Assembly (NCBI RefSeq): GCF_030758415.1
Contig: NZ_CP132334.1
Span: 558,001 to 622,000, forward strand
Direction: 5' to 3'
DNA length: 64,000 nucleotides
DNA from: Parvularcula sp. IMCC14364
Lineage (GTDB): Bacteria > Pseudomonadota > Alphaproteobacteria > Caulobacterales > Parvularculaceae
Below the pieces are notes generated by a model. That model did no database searches. It was not told the origin of the DNA and worked only from the letters and a program-made list of their open reading frames with translations. A program made the position numbers and the translations under genes. Position 1 is the stretch's first letter; the number at the start of each line of letters is the position of its first letter. Shown in pieces: positions 16,032 to 24,330 of this stretch.

Positions 16032-16445
16032 TCAATCCCACTTGCAAACGTCTAAAGCGTTTGAGCAAGTTGCGGTTTGTGCTGAAATTTGCCTATTGCT
16101 TAGATCAACCTGTCTAGTAGGTAAGATGGTCGCGGATAGAACAATTTCGTCTCCCAAATCATCTTTATAATAACAATATGCGAATAATGCGTTACCCTCA
16201 ACATCTAACGCAATTTCCGATTTCTCCCATGTTTTTACCATCTGCAGTTTTTTATCGGCTTCGTCAGTTTGCAAGTAGGGGTGACTATATAGCGACCACC
16301 AGTTTAGCTATTTTGATTTTGCTGATGAAATTACTTTGGACGGACTCAAGCAAGATGATGGTGGTTCACTGCTGACGGCATTTTGACAACTTGCTAATAA
16401 GAGGCTCAGTGTTGCAAAAGTTTTAAGTGAGATCTTAAAATTCAT
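16032..16445 (-). pseudogene. Small lipoprotein gene with in-frame amber stop (candidate Rhs immunity remnant)
   Basis: On the reverse strand an ATG at 16445, preceded by CTGGAG, starts MNFKISLKTFATLSLLLASC, a clean lipoprotein signal. The frame meets TAG at 16310-16308 after 45 codons, then stays open in the same frame to 16032 (LNWWSLYSHPYLQTDEADKK...ALDVCKWD). Reading through gives about 136 residues. The simplest reading is a single lipoprotein gene with a nonsense mutation. Alternatives are a 45-residue peptide followed by a separate TTG-started ORF of 80 codons. It begins 14 bases after the end of the Rhs tip, the usual place of an immunity gene, but the function is unproven. The region is AT-rich compared with its flanks. 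Confidence 0.6.
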
Positions 16446-16459
16446 AGAATTCTCCAGCT

Positions 16460-16875
16460 TCACTGCGGGGTAAATACACAATATTCCTCCGCAGAAAAAC
16501 CTACTATAATTAAAATACCTGCTTTATTTGAAAATGCCACTGGATAGTCCGAAGTTGCAAATGTATCATATAATACGCCATAATTTACTACGCCTGATGC
16601 AGGTGGCGCAACTCTCCGCCCGATAACTACAATGCAATCACCATCTGACGGACGGCAACCTAGACCAGAAGATAGCCTCAACGGATAACACTATTAACTG
16701 GGTCGCCTCCGGCATAGGCATACATGTTCAGACTGTCCCCATAGCTAATCGGATCGCTCTGCATAAAGCGGCCAAGCTTGGGATTATAGAACCGGGCTTT
16801 GTAGTAATAGAGGCCATGACGTGGGCCCCTTGGCTCCCACGTTGAATTAGAGAGTTCTGCTGCTGAATACTTCAT
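16460..16875 (-). pseudogene. Truncated, frameshifted Rhs-repeat protein C-terminus with tip domain
   Basis: The frame from 16875 encodes GLYYYKARFYNPKLGRFMQS, followed by DP and then NMYAYAGGDPVN, the signature that closes the Rhs core and precedes a variable toxin tip. It then stops (VIR, TGA at 16680-16678). Adding one G between 16687 and 16686 restores VDPLRL and joins the open frame SSGLGCRPSDGDCIVVIGRR down to 16460, which gives a tip of about 70 residues. So a one-base deletion is likely. The rest of the Rhs protein (normally over 1,000 residues) is missing: the fragment starts two bases after the stop of the TrpF-like gene. The tip family is not recognised. Confidence 0.75.
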
Positions 16876-16877
16876 CT

Positions 16878-17549
16878 CTAGCGGTTTGGCGAGCCTGCCG
16901 GGCGTTGTGCCGCCGCCGTCATGAATGCGCGGAGTTTTTCTTCATCAAGGCAATCTTCCGTGCGCACGCCAGAACATAAGTCCAGACCATAGGGTTGAAT
17001 GCGGGAAATTGCATCAGCCACATTGCCGCTATTGAGACCGCCAGCGAGCAGGACCGGTTTGCTGGCGTGCTGCACAAAATCGGCGCTGATTGCCCAGTCA
17101 TGGGTGCCCCCATATTCCGCGACTTGCGCATTCGGCCTGCCGCTGTCCAGCAGGAAAGCGTCTATGTGTGGTGTGTAGGGATCAATAAGGTCAAGAACAT
17201 CCCGGCTCTCAACATGGATAACCTGAATGCGCCTGATTGCTGCAGGCAGAAGTGTGCTCAGCGCCTCATGTTCAACCGGATCTATGTGCCGGACAATCTG
17301 CACACTGTCGGTGCCGCAAAAGGATACATGATCAGCAATATCTGCGGCGCGCGTTCGGCTGGTCAGGAGAAATGTAGAAACGCCGGGCGGCACGCAGTCC
17401 ACAAGCTGCCTGATTGTATCATCTTCCAGAATGGCCGGGCCGGAAGGCTGGTCGGCGACAAAGCCGAGAATGTTTGCGCCGTGGGCAACGGCGAGACGCA
17501 CTTCATCTTCTGAAGAAATACAGCAGATTTTGATGCGAGGTCTGGTCAT
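16878..17549 (-). CDS. Phosphoribosylanthranilate isomerase-like protein (TrpF family)
   Basis: A 223-residue TIM-barrel protein. Family markers are the N-terminal KICC (TrpF has KICG with catalytic Cys), LGFVADQPSGPA, DAFLLDSG (catalytic Asp region), GGTHDW, LAGGLNSGNV and GLDLCSGVRTED. In TrpF the last motif is DLSSGVE, so both the first and last motifs are altered, with Gly to Cys and Ser to Cys. TrpF isomerises phosphoribosylanthranilate in tryptophan synthesis. No other trp gene is nearby, so this may be a paralogue with a different substrate. It lies downstream of the sigma-54 regulator in the same direction (55-base gap). Confidence 0.7.
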   Translation of the reverse strand: MTRPRIKICCISSEDEVRLAVAHGANILGFVADQPSGPAILEDDTIRQLVDCVPPGVSTFLLTSRTRAADIADHVSFCGTDSVQIVRHIDPVEHEALSTLLPAAIRRIQVIHVESRDVLDLIDPYTPHIDAFLLDSGRPNAQVAEYGGTHDWAISADFVQHASKPVLLAGGLNSGNVADAISRIQPYGLDLCSGVRTEDCLDEEKLRAFMTAAAQRPAGSPNR

Positions 17550-17604
17550 GCAGCATCCTAGATGCTGTCGCCTTCACATTCAATTTGCCAAAAAGGCGCG
17601 GGCC

Positions 17605-19104
17605 TTAGCTGGCTTCCTTGTCCAGGCCCTGTTCGCGAACTTTGCGATACAATGTTGAGCGGCCAATGCCGAGCCTTCGCGCAACCTCAGACATTTGCCC
17701 GTTATAGGTTTCCAGTGCCAGTGAGATCAGATCGCGCTCAATGTCATAGAGATTGCGCAGGTGACCTTCACGGTCAAAAACGGACAGCGCATTATCATCC
17801 CCGTACACAGATGGCACCGTGCGCCGCGCGCCATATCCGCCAGTATGCAACATGCCAGTTGCGTCATCTTCCGGGTAGGATTCTTCAATAACGGGCGGCC
17901 CGGCGTGAACACCGGCAGCCTCAAATTCGGCAGCCAGCAACGGAAAGTCTTCCGAGGACAGGTAAGCGCCCTCACACAAAACAACAGCGCGGAAGATTGC
18001 GTTTTCGAGCTGGCGCACATTACCAGGCCACGGCTGGTTCACAAGGACATCCAGCACTTCATGGCGTACACCTTGTACATCCCGGCGCTCTTCTGCGTTA
18101 TAGCGACCGATGAAATGGGTAATCAGGGCCGGAATATCTTCCGGGCGCTCGCGCAATGGCGGCACCTCAATGGGGAAGACGTTCAGACGGTAATAGAGGT
18201 CCTCGCGAAATGTTCCGCGCTCTACCTCTGCAGCGAGTTCGCGATTGGTCGCAGAGATGAGGCGTACATCAACCTTGACCGGTGCTTTGGAGCCAACCGC
18301 GTCTACTTCGCCTTCCTGCAATACGCGCAGCAGCTTGACTTGTGTGTCCAGGGGCAACTCGCCGACTTCATCAAGGAAGAGCGTGCCGCCATTGGCTTCC
18401 TGGAATTTCCCGACATGTTTGCCGGTGGCGCCAGTGAAAGAGCCTTTTTCATGTCCGAACAGAATGCTTTCGACCAGATTTGCCGGAATCGCGCCGCAGT
18501 TTACGGTGATGAACGGTTTGCCTTCGCGGTCTGATTCGCCCTGAATGGCTCTGGCAATGACTTCCTTGCCGACACCGGACTCACCAGTGATCAGGATAGG
18601 AATGTTGGACTTGGCGGCGCGTTCACCCAGCGAGATCACTCGCGATAGCGCGTTACTTTCCCCAACAAGATCCTTGAAGCAGACAGCATTTTCGCGCTTG
18701 CGCTTCAGGCGAGAGACCTCGCCCTTCAGCTGCGACATATTCAGGGCGTTGTTGATGGAGACCATGACCCGCTCGGGTGAGGCAGGTTTGACAAAAAAGT
18801 CTGCCGCTCCCTTTTGCATCGCCTCGACAACCGTATCGATGCCCCCTTGTGCCGTCAGCATGACCACGGGCAGTTCTTTGCGGAACTGGCGAATCTGTTC
18901 CAGTGCTTCCATGCCACCCAGATTTGGCATGATAAGATCAAGCATCACGAGAGAGATTGCCTGACCCTCAGGACTTCTGAGAATATCCACAGCTTTCTGA
19001 CCATCATCGGCCTGCATCACAAAATAGCCTGCCTTTTCGCAGACGGCTTGCATCAATCGGCGCTGGGTCGGGTCATCATCCACAATCAGTACAGTTTTGG
19101 ACAT
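17605..19104 (-). CDS. Sigma-54-dependent response regulator (NtrC family)
   Basis: A 499-residue activator with three domains. The receiver domain (about 1-120) has acidic DDD at 10-12, phosphoacceptor Asp56 in VMLDLIMP, and conserved Thr and Lys in MLTAQG and FVKPAS. The AAA+ domain (about 145-375) has GESGVGKE Walker A, GSFTGA in place of GAFTGA for sigma-54 contact, and DEVGELPL. The Fis-type HTH lies at the C-terminus (SEVARRLGIGRSTLYRKV). A linker of about 60 residues precedes the HTH. No histidine kinase is adjacent, so the signal is unknown. The Ala to Ser change in the GAFTGA loop occurs in some natural activators. Confidence 0.93.
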   Translation of the reverse strand: MSKTVLIVDDDPTQRRLMQAVCEKAGYFVMQADDGQKAVDILRSPEGQAISLVMLDLIMPNLGGMEALEQIRQFRKELPVVMLTAQGGIDTVVEAMQKGAADFFVKPASPERVMVSINNALNMSQLKGEVSRLKRKRENAVCFKDLVGESNALSRVISLGERAAKSNIPILITGESGVGKEVIARAIQGESDREGKPFITVNCGAIPANLVESILFGHEKGSFTGATGKHVGKFQEANGGTLFLDEVGELPLDTQVKLLRVLQEGEVDAVGSKAPVKVDVRLISATNRELAAEVERGTFREDLYYRLNVFPIEVPPLRERPEDIPALITHFIGRYNAEERRDVQGVRHEVLDVLVNQPWPGNVRQLENAIFRAVVLCEGAYLSSEDFPLLAAEFEAAGVHAGPPVIEESYPEDDATGMLHTGGYGARRTVPSVYGDDNALSVFDREGHLRNLYDIERDLISLALETYNGQMSEVARRLGIGRSTLYRKVREQGLDKEAS

Positions 19105-19313
19105 GGGGTTCTCTCAATCTGGGTTTGGTATTCCGATATGACCCCTTTTTAGGTCGTTGAGGTAAATATCGGTTTAAGGGCGTCTCAATTCGGGTCAGTC
19201 ATTGGCAAAAAGTTGCACAAAGCCGTTTGCTCTCAGAGTTAAGTCAGGTTAGGAGAGCAAGGATTTGGTAATAACTCACGGTTGAAGCCGTGCCAGACGA
19301 AGGAGACTGAGAG

Positions 19314-19541
19314 ATGGCAGAAGATGATTTCGTGCCCGGTTCGATGGATATTTCCGACCAGAAAAGCACTTATGAACGTGTCATGAAGTTCTCCGGATAC
19401 TGGGGGCTGCCATTCTCTATGGCCTTGGGCACATTCTTTACGGCCCTGTTGGCTGACAATGGTCTTTTGGGCGGGTTTTTCCTGTTTATTGTGGTGTTCA
19501 TTTTCACGCATATTTTCGTCAAGATGTTCTTCTCCCACTAG
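19314..19541 (+). CDS. aa3-type cytochrome c oxidase subunit IV-like small membrane protein
   Basis: A 75-residue protein whose N-terminus GSMDISDQKSTYERVMKFSG matches the bacterial aa3 oxidase subunit IV family (typical GSMDI-x-x-Q-x-x-T-F/Y-x-x-F/V-x-K). Two hydrophobic segments follow instead of the single one in the shortest members. In related genomes this small gene commonly sits just before the pnt transhydrogenase genes, as here (86-base gap to pntA). The role inferred from the family is an accessory subunit of the oxidase in the inner membrane. The assignment rests on the N-terminal motif. Confidence 0.72.
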   Translation: MAEDDFVPGSMDISDQKSTYERVMKFSGYWGLPFSMALGTFFTALLADNGLLGGFFLFIVVFIFTHIFVKMFFSH

Positions 19542-19627
19542 GCGAGGGGACCTGACATTGAAACTGGCCTTGTGGCCGTGCCTGTTCTGCCTGTCTTACC
19601 TGTCTTGAGAGATGTGAAGGGGAATAA

Positions 19628-20818
19628 ATGAAACTTGCTGTCCTGAAGGAAACCCGCACAGGAGAATCCCGCGTGGCTGCCGTGCCGGATACGGTCAAGA
19701 AGCTGGTGGGCCTGCGTTACGATGTGACTGTGGAAACGGATGCCGGCAAGGCCTCCATATTCTCCAATGAGGATTACGAAGACGCTGGCGCAAAAATCGC
19801 TGCCTCCGCTGAGGAGGCTGCTAAAAATGCTGACATTATCCTGAAAGTACAGCGACCGGACGCCACTGAGTTGAAGTTGTTTGCCAATGGCGCGAAGCTG
19901 GTCGGCATTCTTTCACCCTATGCCGATGAAGAAAGCCTGGCTGAATATGCGCGGGCCGGTGTCGACACTTTCTCCATGGAATTCATGCCACGCATCACAC
20001 GGGCGCAGTCCATGGACATACTGTCCTCCCAGTCCAATCTTGCGGGCTACAAGGCTGTGATTGATGCAGCGGCTGAATATGGCCGCGCCATGCCAATGAT
20101 GATGACAGCAGCTGGCACGATTGCGCCTGCGAAAGTGTTCGTGATGGGGGCCGGCGTGGCTGGTTTGCAGGCAATCGCCACGGCCAAACGACTGGGCGCT
20201 GTCGTCTCCGCAACAGATGTGCGCTTCGCCGCAAAAGAACAGGTTGAATCCCTTGGTGGTACATTTGTGGTGGTCGATGAGGACGCCATGAAGGATGCCG
20301 AAACCGAAGGTGGTTACGCCAAGGAAATGTCTGATGACTTCAAGAAGCGACAGGCCGAATTTGTGGCAGCGCATATTGCCAAGCAGGACATTGTCATCAC
20401 CACAGCATTGATCCCTGGCCGCCCGGCACCAGAACTTGTCAGTGACGGGATGGTCCGTGCGATGAAACCGGGCTCAGTCATTGTTGATCTCGCTGTCGAG
20501 CAGGGGGGCAATGTGGCACCATCGAGACCTGGCGAGATCGTTGAGGTGGATGGTGTGAAGGTTGTGGGCCACAATAATGTGCCCGGACGCCTGGCGGCAG
20601 ATGCCTCCAGCCTCTATGCCAAAAATATCCTGAACTTCCTGACCGTTTTCACAGATGCTGAAACCGGTGATTTCAATATCGACATGGAAGATGAAATCAT
20701 CAAGGGCGTCCTGTTGACCCGCGATGGCCAGATTGTTCATCCGGCATTTGCCCGGGAAGCTGAGCCAACGGCCGTGATCGCAGAAGTTGTTGATACCGAC
20801 GACGACGTAAAGGAATAG
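19628..20818 (+). CDS. pntA: NAD(P) transhydrogenase subunit alpha, part 1 (PntA1)
   Basis: The soluble NAD(H)-binding domain I of proton-translocating transhydrogenase. The 396 residues begin MKLAVLKETRTGESRVAAVP, as in alanine dehydrogenase/PntA relatives. They carry the Rossmann glycine motif FVMGAGVAGLQAIATAKRLGA, and contain the mobile-loop region near ALIPGRPAPELVSDGMV. The ATG follows AGGGGAAT. The three-polypeptide organisation (PntA1, PntA2, PntB) is as in Rhodospirillum. It is 12 bases from the second alpha part and forms one operon with it. The enzyme uses the proton gradient to reduce NADP+ with NADH. Confidence 0.96.
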   Translation: MKLAVLKETRTGESRVAAVPDTVKKLVGLRYDVTVETDAGKASIFSNEDYEDAGAKIAASAEEAAKNADIILKVQRPDATELKLFANGAKLVGILSPYADEESLAEYARAGVDTFSMEFMPRITRAQSMDILSSQSNLAGYKAVIDAAAEYGRAMPMMMTAAGTIAPAKVFVMGAGVAGLQAIATAKRLGAVVSATDVRFAAKEQVESLGGTFVVVDEDAMKDAETEGGYAKEMSDDFKKRQAEFVAAHIAKQDIVITTALIPGRPAPELVSDGMVRAMKPGSVIVDLAVEQGGNVAPSRPGEIVEVDGVKVVGHNNVPGRLAADASSLYAKNILNFLTVFTDAETGDFNIDMEDEIIKGVLLTRDGQIVHPAFAREAEPTAVIAEVVDTDDDVKE

Positions 20819-20830
20819 AGGAGAGCGCAG

Positions 20831-21328
20831 ATGTTCCTGTTACAGAAATCAGATCCGGAAAAATCCGCTGAAGAAGCCAAGAAGACGGCTGAAGAGCTTC
20901 AGCAGACTGTCGAACAGTTGAAAGAAACAACGGACACGCTGGAAGCCTCTTCCCAGCAACTCAACTCCCAGATGAGCGCGTTTGAAGCCATGCTAGATAC
21001 GGGGCATATCAATGAATATGTCTTCCTCGGCACCATCTTTATTCTGGCCATCTTCGTCGGGTATTATGTGGTCTGGTCGGTGACACCGGCGCTGCATACC
21101 CCCCTGATGTCTGTCACAAACGCTGTATCCTCTGTCGTTATAGTCGGGGCCCTGATTGCAGTCGGGGCTGATATTTCGCAAAGTCCGGCTGGCGGCTGGT
21201 CAAGAGCGCTCGGCGTGATCGGGGTGGCGCTTGCCAGCGTCAATATATTCGGTGGCTTTCTGGTCACCCAGCGCATGCTCGCCATGTACAAGAAAAAAGA
21301 GCGGCCTGCTGCCGGCTCCAGTAACTGA
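20831..21328 (+). CDS. NAD(P) transhydrogenase subunit alpha, part 2 (PntA2), with coiled-coil extension
   Basis: The membrane part of the alpha subunit. Residues about 58-155 hold the hydrophobic helices of domain II ([20 protein letters not shown], then [16 protein letters not shown], then VVIVGALIA) and the tail [16 protein letters not shown]. That tail precedes the beta subunit and is characteristic. Residues about 8-50 are strongly charged and heptad-like ([20 protein letters not shown]...). This looks like a coiled-coil extension that the shorter Rhodospirillum-type subunit lacks or has reduced. The ATG at 20831 follows GAGGAGAGCGC. It lies 14 bases ahead of pntB. Confidence 0.93.
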   Translation: MFLLQKSDPEKSAEEAKKTAEELQQTVEQLKETTDTLEASSQQLNSQMSAFEAMLDTGHINEYVFLGTIFILAIFVGYYVVWSVTPALHTPLMSVTNAVSSVVIVGALIAVGADISQSPAGGWSRALGVIGVALASVNIFGGFLVTQRMLAMYKKKERPAAGSSN

Positions 21329-21342
21329 ACGGAGCCACTGAC

Positions 21343-22758
21343 ATGAATAATACGCTTACAGCTCTTTTATATGTGGTCGCTGCGATCCTTTTCATTCTCG
21401 CGCTGCGCGGCCTGTCCTCGCCGGAAACAGCACGCCAGGGCAATCGCTTCGGCATGATCGGCATGGCTGTCGCTGTAGCGGCAACACTGCTATCGGCACG
21501 CTTCCTTGACGGGGCGGGTGTTGGAGCCTGGTTCTGGATAGTCGTCGCCGTGGCGCTTGGTGCCGTACCCGGTGCCCTGATCGCCCGCCGGGTCGCCATG
21601 ACGGATATGCCGCAGCTTGTTGCTGCTTTCCATGCCATGGTCGGTATGGCCGCTGTCATGATTGCCTGGTCAGCGTTCCTCGCGCCAGCGGCCTATGACA
21701 TCGGTACACCTGGCAATATCAAAGCCCTGTCGATTGTAGAGATGTCGATTGGCGTTGCGATTGGGGCGATTACGTTCTCCGGGTCGCTGATCGCTTATGC
21801 CAAACTGGCAGGTCGCATGTCCGGCGCACCGAAACTCTTGCCGATGCGCCATGTGATCAACATCGCGCTGGCTGTCATCATTGTTGTTCTGGTCGTCTTG
21901 CTGTCCACCGGAGCGCAGAGCGCTTGGCTGTTCTTCTTCCTGACCATGGCTGCCTTTGTGCTGGGTTTCCTGATTATTATCCCTATTGGCGGTGCAGATA
22001 TGCCCGTCGTCGTATCCATGCTGAATTCCTATTCAGGCTGGGCCGCTGCCGGGATTGGGTTCACGCTGGAGAACATGGCGCTCATCATCACTGGCGCGCT
22101 GGTTGGCTCTTCCGGCGCGATCCTCTCATATATCATGTGTAAGGGGATGAACCGGTCCTTTATCAGCGTCATCCTTGGCGGTTTTGGTGCTGAAGATGGG
22201 GCGGTCGCTGCTGGTGCGGGTGAGGAAACACGGCCCGTCAAGCAGGGCTCCGCTGATGATGCTGCTTTCATCATGAAGAACGCCGGCAAAGTGATTATCG
22301 TGCCGGGTTACGGCATGGCGGTGGCACAGGCACAACATGCTTTGCGGGAAATGGCAGACCTTCTCAAGAAAGAAGGTGTGGAAGTAAAATATGCCATCCA
22401 TCCCGTCGCGGGCCGGATGCCAGGGCACATGAACGTACTGCTGGCGGAAGCCAATGTGCCGTATGATGAAGTTTTTGAGCTTGAAGACATCAACTCCGAG
22501 TTCTCGACGGCGGATGTCGCTTTCGTGATTGGTGCCAATGATGTGACGAACCCGGCTGCAAAGACGGACACGACCTCAGCCATCTACGGGATGCCGATTC
22601 TGGATGTTGAAAATGCCGGGACGGTACTCTTCGTCAAGCGCGGCATGGCGTCCGGTTATGCTGGCGTGCAGAACGAGCTGTTTTTCCGCGACAATACGAT
22701 GATGTTGTTCGGGGATGCCAAGAAGATGTGCGAAGAAATCGTCAAGGCGATTGGCTGA
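21343..22758 (+). CDS. pntB: NAD(P) transhydrogenase subunit beta (PntB)
   Basis: The 471-residue beta subunit. The first 270 residues are membrane helices of domain II forming the proton channel, including ALIARRVAMTDMPQLVAAFH and GGADMPVVVSMLNSYSGWAA. The C-terminal 190 residues are the NADP(H)-binding domain III, with GYGMAVAQAQHALREM and HPVAGRMPGHMNVLLAEA, then FVIGANDVTNPAAK and VLFVKRGMASGYAGVQN. All expected motifs are present and intact. It is the last gene of the operon, which ends at a hairpin 28 bases downstream. Confidence 0.97.
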   Translation: MNNTLTALLYVVAAILFILALRGLSSPETARQGNRFGMIGMAVAVAATLLSARFLDGAGVGAWFWIVVAVALGAVPGALIARRVAMTDMPQLVAAFHAMVGMAAVMIAWSAFLAPAAYDIGTPGNIKALSIVEMSIGVAIGAITFSGSLIAYAKLAGRMSGAPKLLPMRHVINIALAVIIVVLVVLLSTGAQSAWLFFFLTMAAFVLGFLIIIPIGGADMPVVVSMLNSYSGWAAAGIGFTLENMALIITGALVGSSGAILSYIMCKGMNRSFISVILGGFGAEDGAVAAGAGEETRPVKQGSADDAAFIMKNAGKVIIVPGYGMAVAQAQHALREMADLLKKEGVEVKYAIHPVAGRMPGHMNVLLAEANVPYDEVFELEDINSEFSTADVAFVIGANDVTNPAAKTDTTSAIYGMPILDVENAGTVLFVKRGMASGYAGVQNELFFRDNTMMLFGDAKKMCEEIVKAIG

Positions 22759-22785
22759 CCAGTCAGCTTGGGGATTTTACTGCTC

Positions 22786-22833
22786 CCGGGCATGACTTGC
22801 GCTCATGCCCGGCTTCAGGCATTTTGTTTTTGT
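22786..22833 (+). terminator. Probable terminator of the pnt operon
   Basis: A perfect 10-bp stem CCGGGCATGA / TCATGCCCGG with a 7-base loop (22786-22812) is followed after eight bases by the T-rich stretch ATTTTGTTTTT. The gap before the T-run is longer than in ideal intrinsic terminators, so efficiency is uncertain. Confidence 0.6.
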
Positions 22834-22855
22834 TAAGTAACTGTCCGGGGCCAGA

Positions 22856-24175
22856 ATGAGAAAACTGTTAACATCACTGGGCGCTGCGCTGATATTTACT
22901 GCTACCTCAGCCAGTGCGGAACTGCGCAATGATATTGCTGCTGACTATCCGTATCTTGAAGACCTTTACAAGACTTTCCATGCGAGCCCGGAGCTCTCCT
23001 TTATGGAGGTCGCGACAGCAAGGCGGCTGGTCGCAGAGTTTGAGAAACTCGGGTTTGATATAACAGAAGGAGTTGGCGGAACGGGCGTCGTTGCCGTGAT
23101 GCAAAACGGAGAAGGCCCTGTTGTGATGTTACGCGCCGATATGGATGGGCTGCCCGTCCGGGAGGAAACCGGCCTTCCGTATGCTTCCCAGATGACAGGG
23201 CCAAATCGCTTCGGGGATGTGCGCCCCACAATGCACGCCTGTGGCCATGATGTGCATATGACCTCGCTTGTGGGCGCGGCACGGCGACTCGTGGCGATGA
23301 AAGATCAATGGTCTGGCACACTGGTGCTGGTTGGCCAGCCAGCTGAGGAAATCGGCCTTGGTGCCAAGGCGATGATAGATGATGGCCTCTACACGCGTTT
23401 TCCACGACCTGACTACAACATCGCCCTGCATGACTCTGCCAGTCTGCCTGCCGGTACCGTGGCCTACACCCCAGGATATGCGCTCGCCAATGTGGACTCG
23501 ATCGACATTTACGTCAAAGGCGTCGGCGGCCACGGGGCGTATCCGCAAACAACCAAGGATCCGATTGTTATCGCATCGCAGATCGTGCTTGCGTTACAGA
23601 CCCTTGTCAGCCGGGAAGTTTCTCCGCTCGAGCCCGCCGTTGTAACGGTTGGAGCTTTCAATGCAGGCTCCAAGCATAATATCATATCAGATGAAGCACA
23701 CCTGCAACTGACGGTCAGGTCCTACACGGACGAAGTGCGTGAAAAACTCATTACGGGAATTCAGCGTATAGCCCGCGCACAGGCTATTTCAGCCGGCCTG
23801 CCGGAAGACCTTTATCCGGTCATCGAAATGGAGAAGGACTATACGCCCTCGACCTATAATGACCCCCAACTTGCCTATCGTGTCTCTGACACAATTAAAG
23901 CAGCCTTTGGCGCTGATAAGGTGATCGAGGTGGATCCGGTCATGGGCGGGGAAGATTTCTCCCAATACAGCCGGGTCGAGCCAACTATTCCCAGCTTTAT
24001 TTTCTGGGTTGGTGCAGTTGCGCCGGAGAAAGTGGCCGCCGCACAGGCTGGCGGGCCTCCTCTGCCATCGTTGCATTCGCCATTTTTTGCACCAGAGCCT
24101 GAGCCGACATTAAAAACTGGCGTCGAAGCGATGACACGCGCTGCCCTGGAATTGCTGGAACAACAGCAGGACTGA
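22856..24175 (+). CDS. Secreted M20-family amidohydrolase/peptidase
   Basis: A 439-residue metallohydrolase with a signal peptide (MRKLLTSLGAALIFTATSASA), so probably periplasmic. M20D features are ELSFMEVATARRL, ADMDGLPVREETGLPYAS, the metal-binding HACGHDVHMTSLVGAA near residue 123, GQPAEEIGLGAKAM with catalytic Glu, and GGEDFSQYSR with a later His ligand (LHSPFF). Relatives hydrolyse N-acyl amino acids, hippurate or indole-amino-acid conjugates; the natural substrate is not known. It is 97 bases after pntB but behind a probable terminator, so it is likely separately expressed. Confidence 0.9.
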   Translation: MRKLLTSLGAALIFTATSASAELRNDIAADYPYLEDLYKTFHASPELSFMEVATARRLVAEFEKLGFDITEGVGGTGVVAVMQNGEGPVVMLRADMDGLPVREETGLPYASQMTGPNRFGDVRPTMHACGHDVHMTSLVGAARRLVAMKDQWSGTLVLVGQPAEEIGLGAKAMIDDGLYTRFPRPDYNIALHDSASLPAGTVAYTPGYALANVDSIDIYVKGVGGHGAYPQTTKDPIVIASQIVLALQTLVSREVSPLEPAVVTVGAFNAGSKHNIISDEAHLQLTVRSYTDEVREKLITGIQRIARAQAISAGLPEDLYPVIEMEKDYTPSTYNDPQLAYRVSDTIKAAFGADKVIEVDPVMGGEDFSQYSRVEPTIPSFIFWVGAVAPEKVAAAQAGGPPLPSLHSPFFAPEPEPTLKTGVEAMTRAALELLEQQQD

Positions 24176-24330
24176 AAACAGGGCCGGATTAGATCAGGCC
24201 GGCACCGCTCGCTTCTTCAGCTGAGTTTACGCAAAGTCTTGCCTATTGCGCTCCACTTTGGCACGAAAGCTGAATGGTGAACCGAAACGGTTATTGAGGC
24301 GTGGCCTCAGATTTTAACGGGGTATGTGAA

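Noticed and set aside
15798-16055. Short opposing frames in the gap after gapR
   Set aside because: No ribosome-binding sites and translations without domain features; treated as non-coding.
17761-18534. 257-codon forward frame opposite the sigma-54 regulator
   Set aside because: Shadow of the AAA+ domain; no ribosome-binding site or homologous pattern.
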